From positions 1-11,881 of the forward strand of contig JAJYVN010000063.1 of assembly GCA_021791995.1 (NCBI GenBank): a stretch of DNA of 11,881 nt, in the 5' to 3' direction. A model generated the notes under the pieces. It saw nothing but the letters and a program-made list of their open reading frames with translations, did not search any database and was not told where the DNA came from. A program made the position numbers and the translations under genes. Of this stretch, positions 1 to 6,544 are shown piece by piece. How positions within the stretch are numbered: position 1 is the stretch's first letter; each line of letters begins with the position of its first letter. This DNA comes from Bacillota bacterium (lineage in GTDB: Bacteria; Bacillota; Sulfobacillia; RBS10-35; JAJYVN01).

Positions 1-246
1 GCGCAACGCCTCCTGGCCGCAGCATTTCGAAACTTCGTAGACCCATGGTCGTTGCGCTTTCTCCGCATTCCACCGCCGGTGTCGTTCCATTGCATGCAGC
101 ACGGGATTTCCGGCATCCAAGAGACTTTTGCACAAGGCCAGCCCCCAATGGTAGGCATAGCGGGCTGTGCCTACCGACTGAGCCAAAAGGCTTCGCTGTT
201 GCTTCGTTGGGTCCAGTTCGTATCGAAACGCCTGGTGGACCGTCAT
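1..246 (-). CDS. tnpB: IS607-type TnpB, N-terminal part (runs off the window edge)
   Basis: This is the start of a TnpB protein (RNA-guided nuclease of IS200/IS605/IS607 elements, ancestor of Cas12). It reads on the minus strand from ATG at 246-244 for 82 uninterrupted codons to base 1. Visible features typical of the TnpB N-terminal domain are FRYELDPT near residues 7-14, a VGTARYAYHWGLA segment near 25-37, a short AMERHRRWN stretch, and the WVYEVSK...QEALR motif at the truncated end. The start overlaps the tnpA stop as ATGA, which implies translational coupling as in intact IS607 elements. The RuvC-like catalytic residues and the guide RNA region would lie beyond the edge and cannot be judged. 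The family call is firm; whether the whole gene is intact is unknown. Confidence 0.88.
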   Translation of the reverse strand, partial: MTVHQAFRYELDPTKQQRSLLAQSVGTARYAYHWGLALCKSLLDAGNPVLHAMERHRRWNAEKAQRPWVYEVSKCCGQEALR

Positions 247-805
247 TCCTCACTCGCCGCCTTCAGCGCCTTCTCTGCGCGGTGACGGGCCGGCGGCCGC
301 CCGTACAGCCGTGCGCACATGCTCGTCAGCACGTCGATCATGTCTTGTACGAGGTCGTCCTTGGTCTCTCCCGGATCGACCACGACAAGGCGTCGACCCT
401 GCGCGGCAAGCGTAGATTCGACCTATTCGGCACCAAATCGCAGGAGCCGATCCCGATGCTCGACGGCCACGATGGCGATCGACGGGTCCGCCAATACCTT
501 CATAAGCTTAGGGCGGTGCCCATGAGCCCTGATCCAACATCCGTTACCGTGCGCACCACAGGCCAACCTTTGTGTGTTACGAACGCCACCACACGCGCTA
601 CCTGTCCGTCGAGGTCCGAACGCTGGTCCAATGAGGACACGCGTGCGTAAACCGCCACCCCGGTAGGCTCCTCCTTCGGAGTCTTGACGATGATCGTGCC
701 GGTCGGTAGTTGCTACACTGGCACAGGCAATTTGCCGTCGCGGTACATTCGCCACGCGGCTTGGTAGCGGATGCCCTGCTCCTTCGCCCATGTACGTAAC
801 TTCAT
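243..805 (-). pseudogene. tnpA: IS607-family serine transposase TnpA, inactivated
   Basis: On the minus strand a broken serine-recombinase gene starts at ATG 805-803 (MKLRTWAKEQGIRYQAAW, a MerR-like helix-turn-helix) and ends at TGA 245-243. The resolvase catalytic motif VYARVSS.DQ..DL is readable, followed by ADPSIAIVAVEHRDRLLRFG, QGRRLVVVDPGETKDDLVQDM and a C-terminal LYGRPPARHRAEKALKAA segment, the order expected for IS607 TnpA. Three lesions are visible: a TAG at 715-713 (after LPVPV), a one-base deletion near 518-521 (between GSGLMG and HRPKLMK), and a TAG at 425-423 in place of the usual Tyr after FGAE. Restoring one base gives 564 nt, so the ancestor was 187 aa, normal for the family. 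The gene cannot make an active transposase unless it is rescued in trans. Confidence 0.9.
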
Positions 806-1041
806 TCATTCAGTATACCACATCTGTCATTAGACGTAGATCTAGTTGGTCAACAGTTGAATCCCTCCAATCCTGACAGCTAAGGGCCGCGCAAGTTAGT
901 ATGGTTCGAGGCCTTCGCACCTCAGTCCCTCCTCGGATAACGCGGGGCGGATGGTGGTGCTTGCGCTCGAGTACCTCGTGCTCCCCTTGTAGCACGATGA
1001 CCTGGCGATTGCGCTCCACCAGCCTCCCGGGGGTGGCAACC

Positions 1042-1059
1042 AGATAAGCGAGATAAGCG
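1042..1059. repeat. Exact 9-bp tandem duplication (AGATAAGCG x2)
   Basis: The nonamer AGATAAGCG occurs twice back to back (1042-1050 and 1051-1059). It lies outside any gene, immediately left of the hairpin pair. It may be a target-site duplication left by a lost element, or slippage; the sequence cannot distinguish these. Confidence 0.6.
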
Positions 1060-1068
1060 CTCGGTACG

Positions 1069-1116
1069 CCCCAACTGTTCCGATGGGGTCAGCCCCTTAC
1101 CGATCCAAGATCGGTA
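1069..1116. repeat. Two adjacent inverted repeats (hairpins)
   Basis: The first stem is CCCCA (1069-1073) with TGGGG (1084-1088) around a 10-nt loop. The second is a perfect 8-bp stem, TACCGATC (1098-1105) and GATCGGTA (1109-1116), with the 3-nt loop CAA. Neither is followed by a T-run on either strand, so a Rho-independent terminator is unlikely. They may be structural remnants of a transposon end. Confidence 0.55.
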
Positions 1117-1350
1117 CAACGTCTACATGATACATGAACTGGATCCACTAAACGCGATCGACTCCGTGCTTCGCCCTCGTCGCATGCCTGCCGTTGTGTC
1201 GCGGACGAGGCAATTACATCACCGTGCGCACGCTCGTATAGACATCGCTGCACCGCATTGCCTCGCAGAAGTGGTATCGCCGTGCGCAGCGAAGACAGGG
1301 ATCAGCGTCTAAGAGCCAGACCGTTAAAAGGCGCATGGCCAGGGCTCAAA

Positions 1351-1379
1351 TTGACGGTCTCCTGGTAGCAGACTATAAT
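1351..1379 (+). promoter_or_regulatory. Sigma-70/SigA-type promoter of the nuo operon
   Basis: The -35 hexamer TTGACG (1351-1356, five of six consensus bases) is separated by exactly 17 bp from a perfect -10 hexamer TATAAT (1374-1379). Transcription would start near 1386-1387, leaving a leader of about 41 nt before nuoA. A 7-bp inverted repeat, AGACCGT (1318-1324) and ACGGTCT (1354-1360), overlaps the -35 element and could be an operator, although its 29-nt spacing is long. The match suggests strong, housekeeping-sigma-driven expression of the whole operon. Confidence 0.85.
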
Positions 1380-1427
1380 GCATTGGACGCTGATCCGGTT
1401 TCTGCAGCGCCCGGAAGGGGCTAGGGG

Positions 1428-1784
1428 TTGGGCAAGTACCTGGACATCCTGGTCTTTGTCATCGGAGGAATCGCGTTTCCGGTCGGTGTCGTCACACTCG
1501 GCGGAAGCCTACGCCGATCTTACCCGGATCCAGCCAAAGAGGCTTCATACGAAAGCGGAGAGACGCCCTTTGGAGACGCTCGCATCCGCTTCCACATCGG
1601 ATACTACATCTTTGCGCTGATCTATCTTGTATTTGACGTCGAGGCTGTTTTCCTGTATCCCTGGGCGGTGCAGTATCTGCACCTCTCCAGGGGTATAGCG
1701 TTTGGTGAAATCGTGGTGTTTGTGGTCATGCTTCTGATCGGATGGTTCTACGCCTGGCGGAAGAAGGTGTTGTCGTGGATGTGA
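1428..1784 (+). CDS. nuoA: NADH-quinone oxidoreductase-type complex I subunit A
   Basis: NuoA (ND3 homologue) is a small membrane subunit at the junction between the peripheral and membrane arms of complex I, beside the quinone cavity. The 118-aa product has three predicted membrane helices (about 6-27, 58-80 and 92-110). The family motif YESGETPFGDARIRF lies at 41-55 in the first loop, followed by IGYYIFALIYLVFDVE (57-72) with the conserved intramembrane Asp70/Glu72 pair. Ser43 replaces the Cys of mitochondrial ND3, as is common in bacteria and chloroplasts. The start is TTG at 1428, preceded by GGAAGGGG (1413-1420), the only sensible start that gives the normal N-terminal helix. It is the first gene after the promoter and overlaps nuoB by 10 nt. 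Confidence 0.96.
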   Translation: MGKYLDILVFVIGGIAFPVGVVTLGGSLRRSYPDPAKEASYESGETPFGDARIRFHIGYYIFALIYLVFDVEAVFLYPWAVQYLHLSRGIAFGEIVVFVVMLLIGWFYAWRKKVLSWM

Positions 1785-2347
1785 GTGGGCAGGATGCACC
1801 ACGCTCCTGGCTGGGCACGCCCCCCCCCGAAGCGGAGGGCCGTAGTTCTGAAGAGCTACCGGTGCCGTTGTGGCAACACCTGCCCGGTGTGTTGACGGGT
1901 AACGTGCAATCCTTCATTAACTGGGCTCGCTCCAACTCCATCTGGTACATGACGTTCGGTATTGCGTGTTGTGCCATCGAAATGATGGCAACTGGAGCGT
2001 CCAAGTACGACTTTGACCGGTTCGGCATGATTCCCCGCGCATCCCCTCGGCAGACGGACCTGATGATCGTGGCTGGGACAGTAACCGAGAAGATGGCGCC
2101 GCGCATTAAGACCTTGTACGAGCAGATGGCAGAGCCGCGTTGGGTCTTGGCTTTGGGCGGCTGTGCGAGCAACGGTGGCCCGTACCACGAGGGTTACAAC
2201 GTCGTTGATGGCGTTGACAAGATTGTGCCGGTGGACATCTACGTTCCAGGTTGTCCCCCGCGTCCGGAGGCTTTGCTCCACGGTGTGATGCTGTTGCAAG
2301 AGAAAGTGCGCTGGGTCCAGAGTGCTGAGAAAACCGCACGGACGTGA
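1775..2347 (+). CDS. nuoB: Complex I subunit B, carrier of [4Fe-4S] cluster N2
   Basis: NuoB (PSST homologue) holds cluster N2, the last electron carrier before quinone. With GTG at 1775 as start the protein is 190 aa. The four cluster ligands are visible: the tandem Cys65-Cys66 in FGIACCAIEMM, Cys130 in ALGGCASNGGP and Cys160 in VPGCPPRPEA. The core from SIWYMTFG (55) to the PGCPPRPE motif is canonical. The start is chosen from the AAGGTG-like site at 1764-1769; GTG at 1781 is an alternative. The first 40 residues are Pro/Glu-rich and variable. They contain a run of nine C bases (1820-1828) encoding Pro-Pro-Pro, a place prone to slippage or sequencing error. The start lies inside the nuoA end, so the two are probably translationally coupled. 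Confidence 0.96.
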   Translation: MDVSGQDAPRSWLGTPPPEAEGRSSEELPVPLWQHLPGVLTGNVQSFINWARSNSIWYMTFGIACCAIEMMATGASKYDFDRFGMIPRASPRQTDLMIVAGTVTEKMAPRIKTLYEQMAEPRWVLALGGCASNGGPYHEGYNVVDGVDKIVPVDIYVPGCPPRPEALLHGVMLLQEKVRWVQSAEKTART

Positions 2348-2363
2348 GGCAAGGAGGGTGAAT

Positions 2364-2861
2364 GTGAGCGAGCGTGTGCGGGATACGGGGAGTGCTGCGA
2401 TTCGGGAGCGCGTCCGCGCGGTGTTGCCCCAACTCACCGACGATCCCTCTACGGTTGACCTACCGGCCTTTCGCGTCGACCGGACGGGTCTGTTGGATGT
2501 CATGCGGGTATTGCGCGACGCGCCGGAGTGTGGCTTTCAGTACCTGAGTTGCCTGAGCGGTGTGGACTATCCGGACCATTTGGACGTTGTGTATCACATC
2601 TTCAATCTCCAGAATGGCGCGGGGGTCTGCCTGAAGACGTCTGCGCCGAAATCCGATCCTGTCCTTCCCTCGGCCACGGCGGTGTGGCCTGGGGCCAACT
2701 GGCACGAGCGAGAGGTTTTCGACTTGCTCGGTGTCCGGTTCGAGGGACATCCTGATCTGCGGCGCATCCTGATGCCGGAAGGGTTTGACGCAGGGTATCC
2801 CTTGCGCAAGGATTTCGTGGATTCGCGACCGGCCAAGGTTCGTCTCGTCCGGTCGCGTTGA
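2364..2861 (+). CDS. nuoC: Complex I subunit C (30-kDa subunit)
   Basis: NuoC is a structural subunit of the peripheral arm that packs against NuoD near the quinone site. The 165-aa product carries the 30-kDa family signature NWHEREVFDLLGV (112-124), followed by FEGHPDLRRILMPE and YPLRKDF (145-151) near the C-terminus. The N-terminal half (VMRVLRD...LSCLSGVDYPD) is the usual alpha/beta domain. The start is GTG at 2364, six bases after a perfect AAGGAGG (2351-2357); GTG at 2358 is too close to that site. It is separate from NuoD, unlike the fused NuoCD of E. coli. It lies 16 nt after nuoB, and a long structured gap separates it from nuoD. Confidence 0.96.
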   Translation: MSERVRDTGSAAIRERVRAVLPQLTDDPSTVDLPAFRVDRTGLLDVMRVLRDAPECGFQYLSCLSGVDYPDHLDVVYHIFNLQNGAGVCLKTSAPKSDPVLPSATAVWPGANWHEREVFDLLGVRFEGHPDLRRILMPEGFDAGYPLRKDFVDSRPAKVRLVRSR

Positions 2862-2964
2862 TGGCTTCGCACAGAGACAGCAGGCTCCTCGGCCGCGCAC
2901 GTGGGGCGCAGCCCCTCGGGTCGGTCGCGACGGGGCCTGTTCTGTTGGAAAGGAGGCAGGGAGT
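2862..2964 (+). promoter_or_regulatory. Structured nuoC-nuoD intercistronic region
   Basis: This is the longest gap in the operon (103 nt). GCCCC (2911-2915) can pair with GGGGC upstream (2903-2907, 3-nt loop). Alternatively it pairs with GGGGC downstream (2932-2936), where the stem continues with GTCG/CGAC around a GTCG loop and a 4-nt bulge. The two pairings exclude each other. There is no T-run, so this is not a simple terminator. A perfect AGGAGG (2951-2956) for nuoD follows. A role in mRNA processing or in adjusting nuoD translation is possible but unproven. Confidence 0.4.
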
Positions 2965-4167
2965 GTGTCGGATTCCGGTCGCCCCGTCCGTGTAGAGGCC
3001 GGGCCCGCACTGGCGCCGCATCTTCCAACGTCCAACGATGCCGGCGTTGTCCCTACCATAGGGCCGGACGGCGAGCGAAAGCTGATGACGATCAATCTGG
3101 GGCCGCAACACCCAAGTACCCACGGGGTGCTGCGCCTCATTGTGACGGTGGACGGTGAGCAGATTGTTCACGTGGTGCCCGACATTGGCTACCTGCACCG
3201 TAACTTTGAGAAGATCGTGGAGCGGTGGTCGTATCCCGGGATTGTGCCGTTTTCCGATCGTAACGACTACATTGCCGCCATTACCAATGAGGTCGCGGTC
3301 GCGTTGGCGATCGAGAAGTTGGCTGGGATCGAGGTCCCACCACGGGCAGTGCACTTGCGCGTATTGTTCTCCGAACTGCAGCGCATCTTGAGCCACATCC
3401 TGTTTTACGGAACGTATGGGCTTGACCTTGGCGCCTTCACCCCATTTCTCTATGCGTTTCGGGAACGCGAGTGGGGCTACACCCTGATGGAGAAGGCGAC
3501 GGGTGCAAGGATGCTTTACGCCTATAACCGTGTCGGCGGTCTCCGCAATGATGTGTCGGATGAGTGGCTTGCCGACTTGGCGAAGTTCCTGGACTTCGTT
3601 GAACACAAAGCGATGCCGGAGTACATGGGGCTTTTGATCGATAACGAGATCTTTCGCGAACGCACAATCGGGGTCGGAAAACTTACGCAGGAGCAGGCCA
3701 TTGCTTGGGGAGCAGCCGGCCCGGTCTTGCGCGCCACAGGCATACCGTGGGATCTCCGGAAGAATGCGCCGTACCTCTGTTACGATCAGTTCGAATTCGA
3801 CGTGCCCGTCGGCACCAACGGGGATGTGTATGACAGCACGATGGTGCGAATGCGCGAGATCTTGGAGAGCGTGCGGATTATCCGTCAGGTGCTGAAGACG
3901 CTTCCGAACGGGCCCGTCTTGGCGAAGGTTCGGCCGACGCTAAGCCCCGCTGCGGGCGACTACTATAGCCGAGTCGAGGGGCCGCGCGGCGAGGTCGGCG
4001 TGTTTCTCATCTCGGATGGCACCACCAAGCCGTATCGCCTGAAGTGGCGAGCCCCGACCTTTTGCCACCTGCAACTGACACCCCTAATGGCGGCCGGAGG
4101 CAAGATTGCGGACTTGATCGCGGTTGTTGGAAGCTATGACGTGATCATGGGAGAGTGCGACCGGTGA
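2965..4167 (+). CDS. nuoD: Complex I subunit D (49-kDa subunit, quinone site)
   Basis: NuoD forms most of the quinone-reduction pocket together with NuoB. With GTG 2965 as start, eight bases after AGGAGG, the protein is 400 aa. The family signature INLGPQHPSTHGVLRL begins at residue 43. By spacing, His53 and Tyr102 (in SDRNDYIAAI) match the quinone-headgroup ligands His59 and Tyr108 of the mammalian 49-kDa subunit; their separation of 49 residues is identical. IGYLHRNFEK, ALAIEKLAGI, the RVGGLRNDVS region and the C-terminal IMGECDR ending are also typical. The first 40 residues are a low-conservation extension. The reading frame is open further upstream to 2785, overlapping nuoC, but the strong ribosome site and normal length favour 2965. 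Confidence 0.96.
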   Translation: MSDSGRPVRVEAGPALAPHLPTSNDAGVVPTIGPDGERKLMTINLGPQHPSTHGVLRLIVTVDGEQIVHVVPDIGYLHRNFEKIVERWSYPGIVPFSDRNDYIAAITNEVAVALAIEKLAGIEVPPRAVHLRVLFSELQRILSHILFYGTYGLDLGAFTPFLYAFREREWGYTLMEKATGARMLYAYNRVGGLRNDVSDEWLADLAKFLDFVEHKAMPEYMGLLIDNEIFRERTIGVGKLTQEQAIAWGAAGPVLRATGIPWDLRKNAPYLCYDQFEFDVPVGTNGDVYDSTMVRMREILESVRIIRQVLKTLPNGPVLAKVRPTLSPAAGDYYSRVEGPRGEVGVFLISDGTTKPYRLKWRAPTFCHLQLTPLMAAGGKIADLIAVVGSYDVIMGECDR

Positions 4168-4174
4168 TTGGACA

Positions 4175-5131
4175 ATGAACATTCTGCTCGCCGCGATATT
4201 GAAGGTCATCGGCGTCCTCATGTTTGTTGGTCTCAATGCCTACATCCTCATTTGGGGAGAGCGCAAAGTCTCTGGCCATATCCAGCGTCGCATTGGACCC
4301 ATCCGCGTTGGGGGGCCGAGCGGCATCATGCAGTCCGCGGCGGACATTCTGAAGCTGATGTCGAAGGAGGACTTCGTTCCGAGCGGCGCAGACTGGTGGC
4401 TGTGGGTGTTGGCTCCAGTCGTTTCGGTCGCTCCAGCGGTACTGGTATATCTAGTGTTGCCCATCGGGCGGACGCTGGTGCTGCGGAACCTCAACGTCGG
4501 CCTGGTCTTCTTCTCATCGGTGTCGAGTTTCACACTGCTCGGGATCTTTATGGCCGGCTGGGGAAGCAACAACAAGTATTCGCTCCTCGGAGCCATGCGT
4601 GCGGGGGCGCAGCTCTTCAGCTACGAGATTCCGTTGATCCTCTCAACGATCGGCGTGGTGATGCTGGCCGGATCGCTGACCCTTCAACGTATCGTTGCGG
4701 CACAGACCCATTATGGATGGTTCATCTTTCCGCAGATCGTCGGATTCATCGTGTTTTTTGTTGCTTCCGTGGCAGAACTCAATCGGACTCCGTTTGACTT
4801 GGCGGAAGCGGAATCGGAATTGGTGGCCGGCTACTTCACGGAATACAGCGGCATGCGCTGGGCGATGTTCGCTATCGCCGAGTATAGTAACCTGTTTACC
4901 CTTTCGGCCCTGGGCGTGACGCTCTTTCTCGGGGGCTGGCACGGTCCACTGCTGCCGGGTTGGGTCTGGTTTGTCCTGAAGAGCTACTTCCTTGTCTTTG
5001 TGGGGATCTGGATTCGCTGGACCCTGCCGCGGGTTCGCATCGACCAGTTGATGGACCTTGGCTGGAAATTCCTCTTCCCTGTCTCGGTTCTAAACCTGCT
5101 TGGTACGGGCCTCTATTTGATGGTGAGGTGA
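4175..5131 (+). CDS. nuoH: Complex I subunit H (membrane-arm heel, quinone channel)
   Basis: NuoH (ND1 homologue) lines the quinone entry channel and links quinone chemistry to proton pumping. The 318-aa product is a multi-helix membrane protein, with about eight helices as usual. It has the family motifs GERKVSGHIQRRIGPIRVG (28-46), GWGSNNKYSLLGAMRAGAQL (128-147) and SYEIPL (149-154). The acidic cytoplasmic loop reads AELNRTPFDLAEAESEL (200-216), then VAGYFTEYSGMRWA. All charged residues expected in that loop are present. The start is ATG, one of only two in the operon, 7 nt after the nuoD stop. No clear Shine-Dalgarno lies close by, so coupling to nuoD translation is likely. Gene order D-H without G between them is the mark of an 11-subunit complex. 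Confidence 0.97.
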   Translation: MNILLAAILKVIGVLMFVGLNAYILIWGERKVSGHIQRRIGPIRVGGPSGIMQSAADILKLMSKEDFVPSGADWWLWVLAPVVSVAPAVLVYLVLPIGRTLVLRNLNVGLVFFSSVSSFTLLGIFMAGWGSNNKYSLLGAMRAGAQLFSYEIPLILSTIGVVMLAGSLTLQRIVAAQTHYGWFIFPQIVGFIVFFVASVAELNRTPFDLAEAESELVAGYFTEYSGMRWAMFAIAEYSNLFTLSALGVTLFLGGWHGPLLPGWVWFVLKSYFLVFVGIWIRWTLPRVRIDQLMDLGWKFLFPVSVLNLLGTGLYLMVR

Positions 5132-5137
5132 TCGGCC

Positions 5138-5617
5138 GTGGCACTGTTGGGACGGATTTGGAACACGGCGAAGAGCATGTTTGTGGGGCATTCCATCACC
5201 CTGCGCGAAATGTTCACAACGCCGATTACGGTGTTCTACCCGGAAGAAAAGCCGCCGATGGAACGCGGATCGCGTAGTGTCCCCGTGCTCAAGGTGAACG
5301 AAGGCACGGGACTGCTGAACTGTGTCAGTTGTGGACTTTGCGAGCGGAGCTGTCCGCCGAGTTGCATCAAGATTGAACAGGCCCTCGACGCAAAGGGTGA
5401 CCGACAGAGCTGGCCCGAGGCGTTTGAGTTAAACCTGTCGCATTGCATGGTGTGCAACCTCTGCGTCGAGGCCTGTCCGTTCGATGCGCTTGAGATGGCC
5501 GATGTTGTGGAGCTCTGCTCCTACCAGGTGCAGGATCTGATCTTTGATAAACAGCAGTTGGCCGAGATCTGGAAAACGTCACGTTCTCTCCGCGTGGCGA
5601 ATGGCGAGCGGCTGTAA
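5138..5617 (+). CDS. nuoI: Complex I subunit I, 2[4Fe-4S] ferredoxin-like (clusters N6a/N6b)
   Basis: NuoI (TYKY homologue) passes electrons through clusters N6a and N6b to N2. The 159-aa product shows two CxxCxxCxxxCP motifs: Cys62, 65, 68 and 72 in NCVSCGLCERSCP, and Cys103, 106, 109 and 113 in CMVCNLCVEACP. An additional Cys76 follows the first motif. The N-terminal helix (AKSMFVGHSITLREMF, 11-26) and ITVFYPEEKPP are the usual amphipathic contact with the membrane arm. The start is GTG at 5138, five bases after GAGGTGAT. No NuoG or NuoEF is encoded in the window, so NuoI is probably the most distal cluster protein here and the likely entry point for electrons from an external donor. The donor's identity (ferredoxin or other) is not shown by the sequence. 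Confidence 0.96.
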   Translation: MALLGRIWNTAKSMFVGHSITLREMFTTPITVFYPEEKPPMERGSRSVPVLKVNEGTGLLNCVSCGLCERSCPPSCIKIEQALDAKGDRQSWPEAFELNLSHCMVCNLCVEACPFDALEMADVVELCSYQVQDLIFDKQQLAEIWKTSRSLRVANGERL

Positions 5618-5638
5618 GGACGAGAGCGGGGTGCAGCG

Positions 5639-6160
5639 TTGACGTCGACCCTGGTAATCTTTATTGTGCTTTCGCTCCTCACGCTGTACGCGGCCTATCG
5701 GGTTGCGACGGCACACCTGATCACGCACGCCGCGCTGTTTCTTGCGGGAACGTTTGCGGGGGTCGCGGCCCTCTTTTTCATGCTTCAGGCCGACTTCCTG
5801 GCGGCGGTGCAGCTTCTCCTGTATGCCGGAGCGGTCATGGCGGTTGTGGTCTTTGCCATCATGCTCTCGCAGATGCGGGAGGCGGGCGACCACGTGCCGC
5901 GATGGGTTGACGCCCTGCGTTCCCCTTTCTTCGGATTTCTCCCACTCATCAGTTCGGTCGCGCTTTTTGTGATCCTGTTGATCTCGTACCTCGACACCCC
6001 TTGGCCGTCTTCGGCGACGGCGGCCGCTGTGAACTCCACCAGATATGTGGCTGTTCCGCTCTTTCAATCCTACGCTCTGCCGTTCGAGGTGGCATCGGTG
6101 CTGCTGCTGGCGGCATTGATCGGGGCGATCGTGTTGACACGCCGGGAGGATGATCGCTGA
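5639..6160 (+). CDS. nuoJ: Complex I subunit J
   Basis: NuoJ (ND6 homologue) is a five-helix membrane subunit whose third helix carries a pi-bulge that rearranges during turnover. The 173-aa product shows this conserved helix, ADFLAAVQLLLYAGAVMAVVVF (51-72). The C-terminal helix contains LPFEVASVLLLAALIGAIVL (147-166), a typical ending. The start is TTG at 5639. It is the first possible start after the in-frame nuoI stop, since both genes use the same frame. A GGGGTG element lies five bases upstream and a better AAGGA sits further away at 5616-5620. The stop overlaps the nuoK start as TGATG. Confidence 0.94.
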   Translation: MTSTLVIFIVLSLLTLYAAYRVATAHLITHAALFLAGTFAGVAALFFMLQADFLAAVQLLLYAGAVMAVVVFAIMLSQMREAGDHVPRWVDALRSPFFGFLPLISSVALFVILLISYLDTPWPSSATAAAVNSTRYVAVPLFQSYALPFEVASVLLLAALIGAIVLTRREDDR

Positions 6161-6486
6161 TGCCGGGGGCTTCAGGCGTTCCGTTGATTGGTTATCTGAT
6201 TGTGGCAGCTGCGATGTTTTGCATCGGCGCGTTCACGGCCTTGCGCAGAACAAACGCCATCATGATTCTGATGGGCATCGAATTGATGCTGAACGCAGTG
6301 AACGTCAACCTTGTGGCCTTCTCGCGGTTTGTGCCTGCGGGCAATGGGGCCCGCGGGCAGGTGTTTGCCCTCTTTGTGCTTGCTGTAGCCGCTGCCGAGG
6401 CAGCTGTCGGTTTGGCCATGGTGATCATCGTGTCGCGGAGGCGGGACACGATCGACGTTGACCACATCAATCTGATGCGCGGCTGA
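6160..6486 (+). CDS. nuoK: Complex I subunit K (MrpC-like)
   Basis: NuoK (ND4L homologue, related to MrpC) is a three-helix subunit in the proton path between the quinone chamber and the antiporter subunits. The 108-aa product keeps both essential intramembrane glutamates: Glu41 in MGIELMLNAVNVNL and Glu80 in VAAAEAAVGLAMVI, matching Glu36 and Glu72 of E. coli NuoK. The loop between helices 2 and 3 is three residues longer than in E. coli. The ending DHINLMRG is close to the usual one. The start is ATG at 6160, sharing one base with the nuoJ stop and preceded by GGGAGGAT (6144-6151). Confidence 0.96.
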   Translation: MPGASGVPLIGYLIVAAAMFCIGAFTALRRTNAIMILMGIELMLNAVNVNLVAFSRFVPAGNGARGQVFALFVLAVAAAEAAVGLAMVIIVSRRRDTIDVDHINLMRG

Positions 6487-6544
6487 TCCTTTCGGTGGTC
6501 TGGGTTCGAAGGCCGCGAGGCAGAGAGAGGGGCTGAGTGACCGG

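Larger units (their letters stand above)
806..1350. other. Gene-free stretch between the IS607 remnant and the nuo promoter
   Basis: No intact gene is supported in these 545 bases; short open stretches exist on both strands but none matches a family I recognise. What can be seen is a pair of adjacent hairpins at 1069-1116, an exact 9-bp tandem duplication at 1042-1059, and recurrences of the decamer CCGTGCGCAC that also occurs inside tnpA. One of these lies in a 16-base stretch (1222-1237) matching the tnpA 3' part (309-326) with a 2-base gap. A minus-strand segment around 900-1020 reads like a charged helical segment (LVERNRQVIVLQGEHEVLER), possibly a vestige of another transposase. The stretch is probably decayed mobile-element sequence, which is inference. 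Confidence 0.45.

Noticed and set aside
812..817. TATACT -10 box for tnpA on the minus strand
   Set aside because: The hexamer is present, but no -35-like hexamer sits at suitable spacing upstream.
810..1120. Minus-strand frames (e.g. 1019-810) as a transposase such as IS66
   Set aside because: The charged helical segment is suggestive, but no catalytic motif is readable and frames are broken; it is too weak to name.
1742..1774. Longer NuoB start at ATG 1742
   Set aside because: It lies deep inside nuoA, has no ribosome site, and the GTG at 1775 has one at good spacing.
2785..2964. Upstream extension of nuoD or a NuoC-NuoD frameshift fusion
   Set aside because: The frame is open but overlaps nuoC, encodes Arg-rich non-conserved sequence, and a perfect ribosome site precedes GTG 2965.
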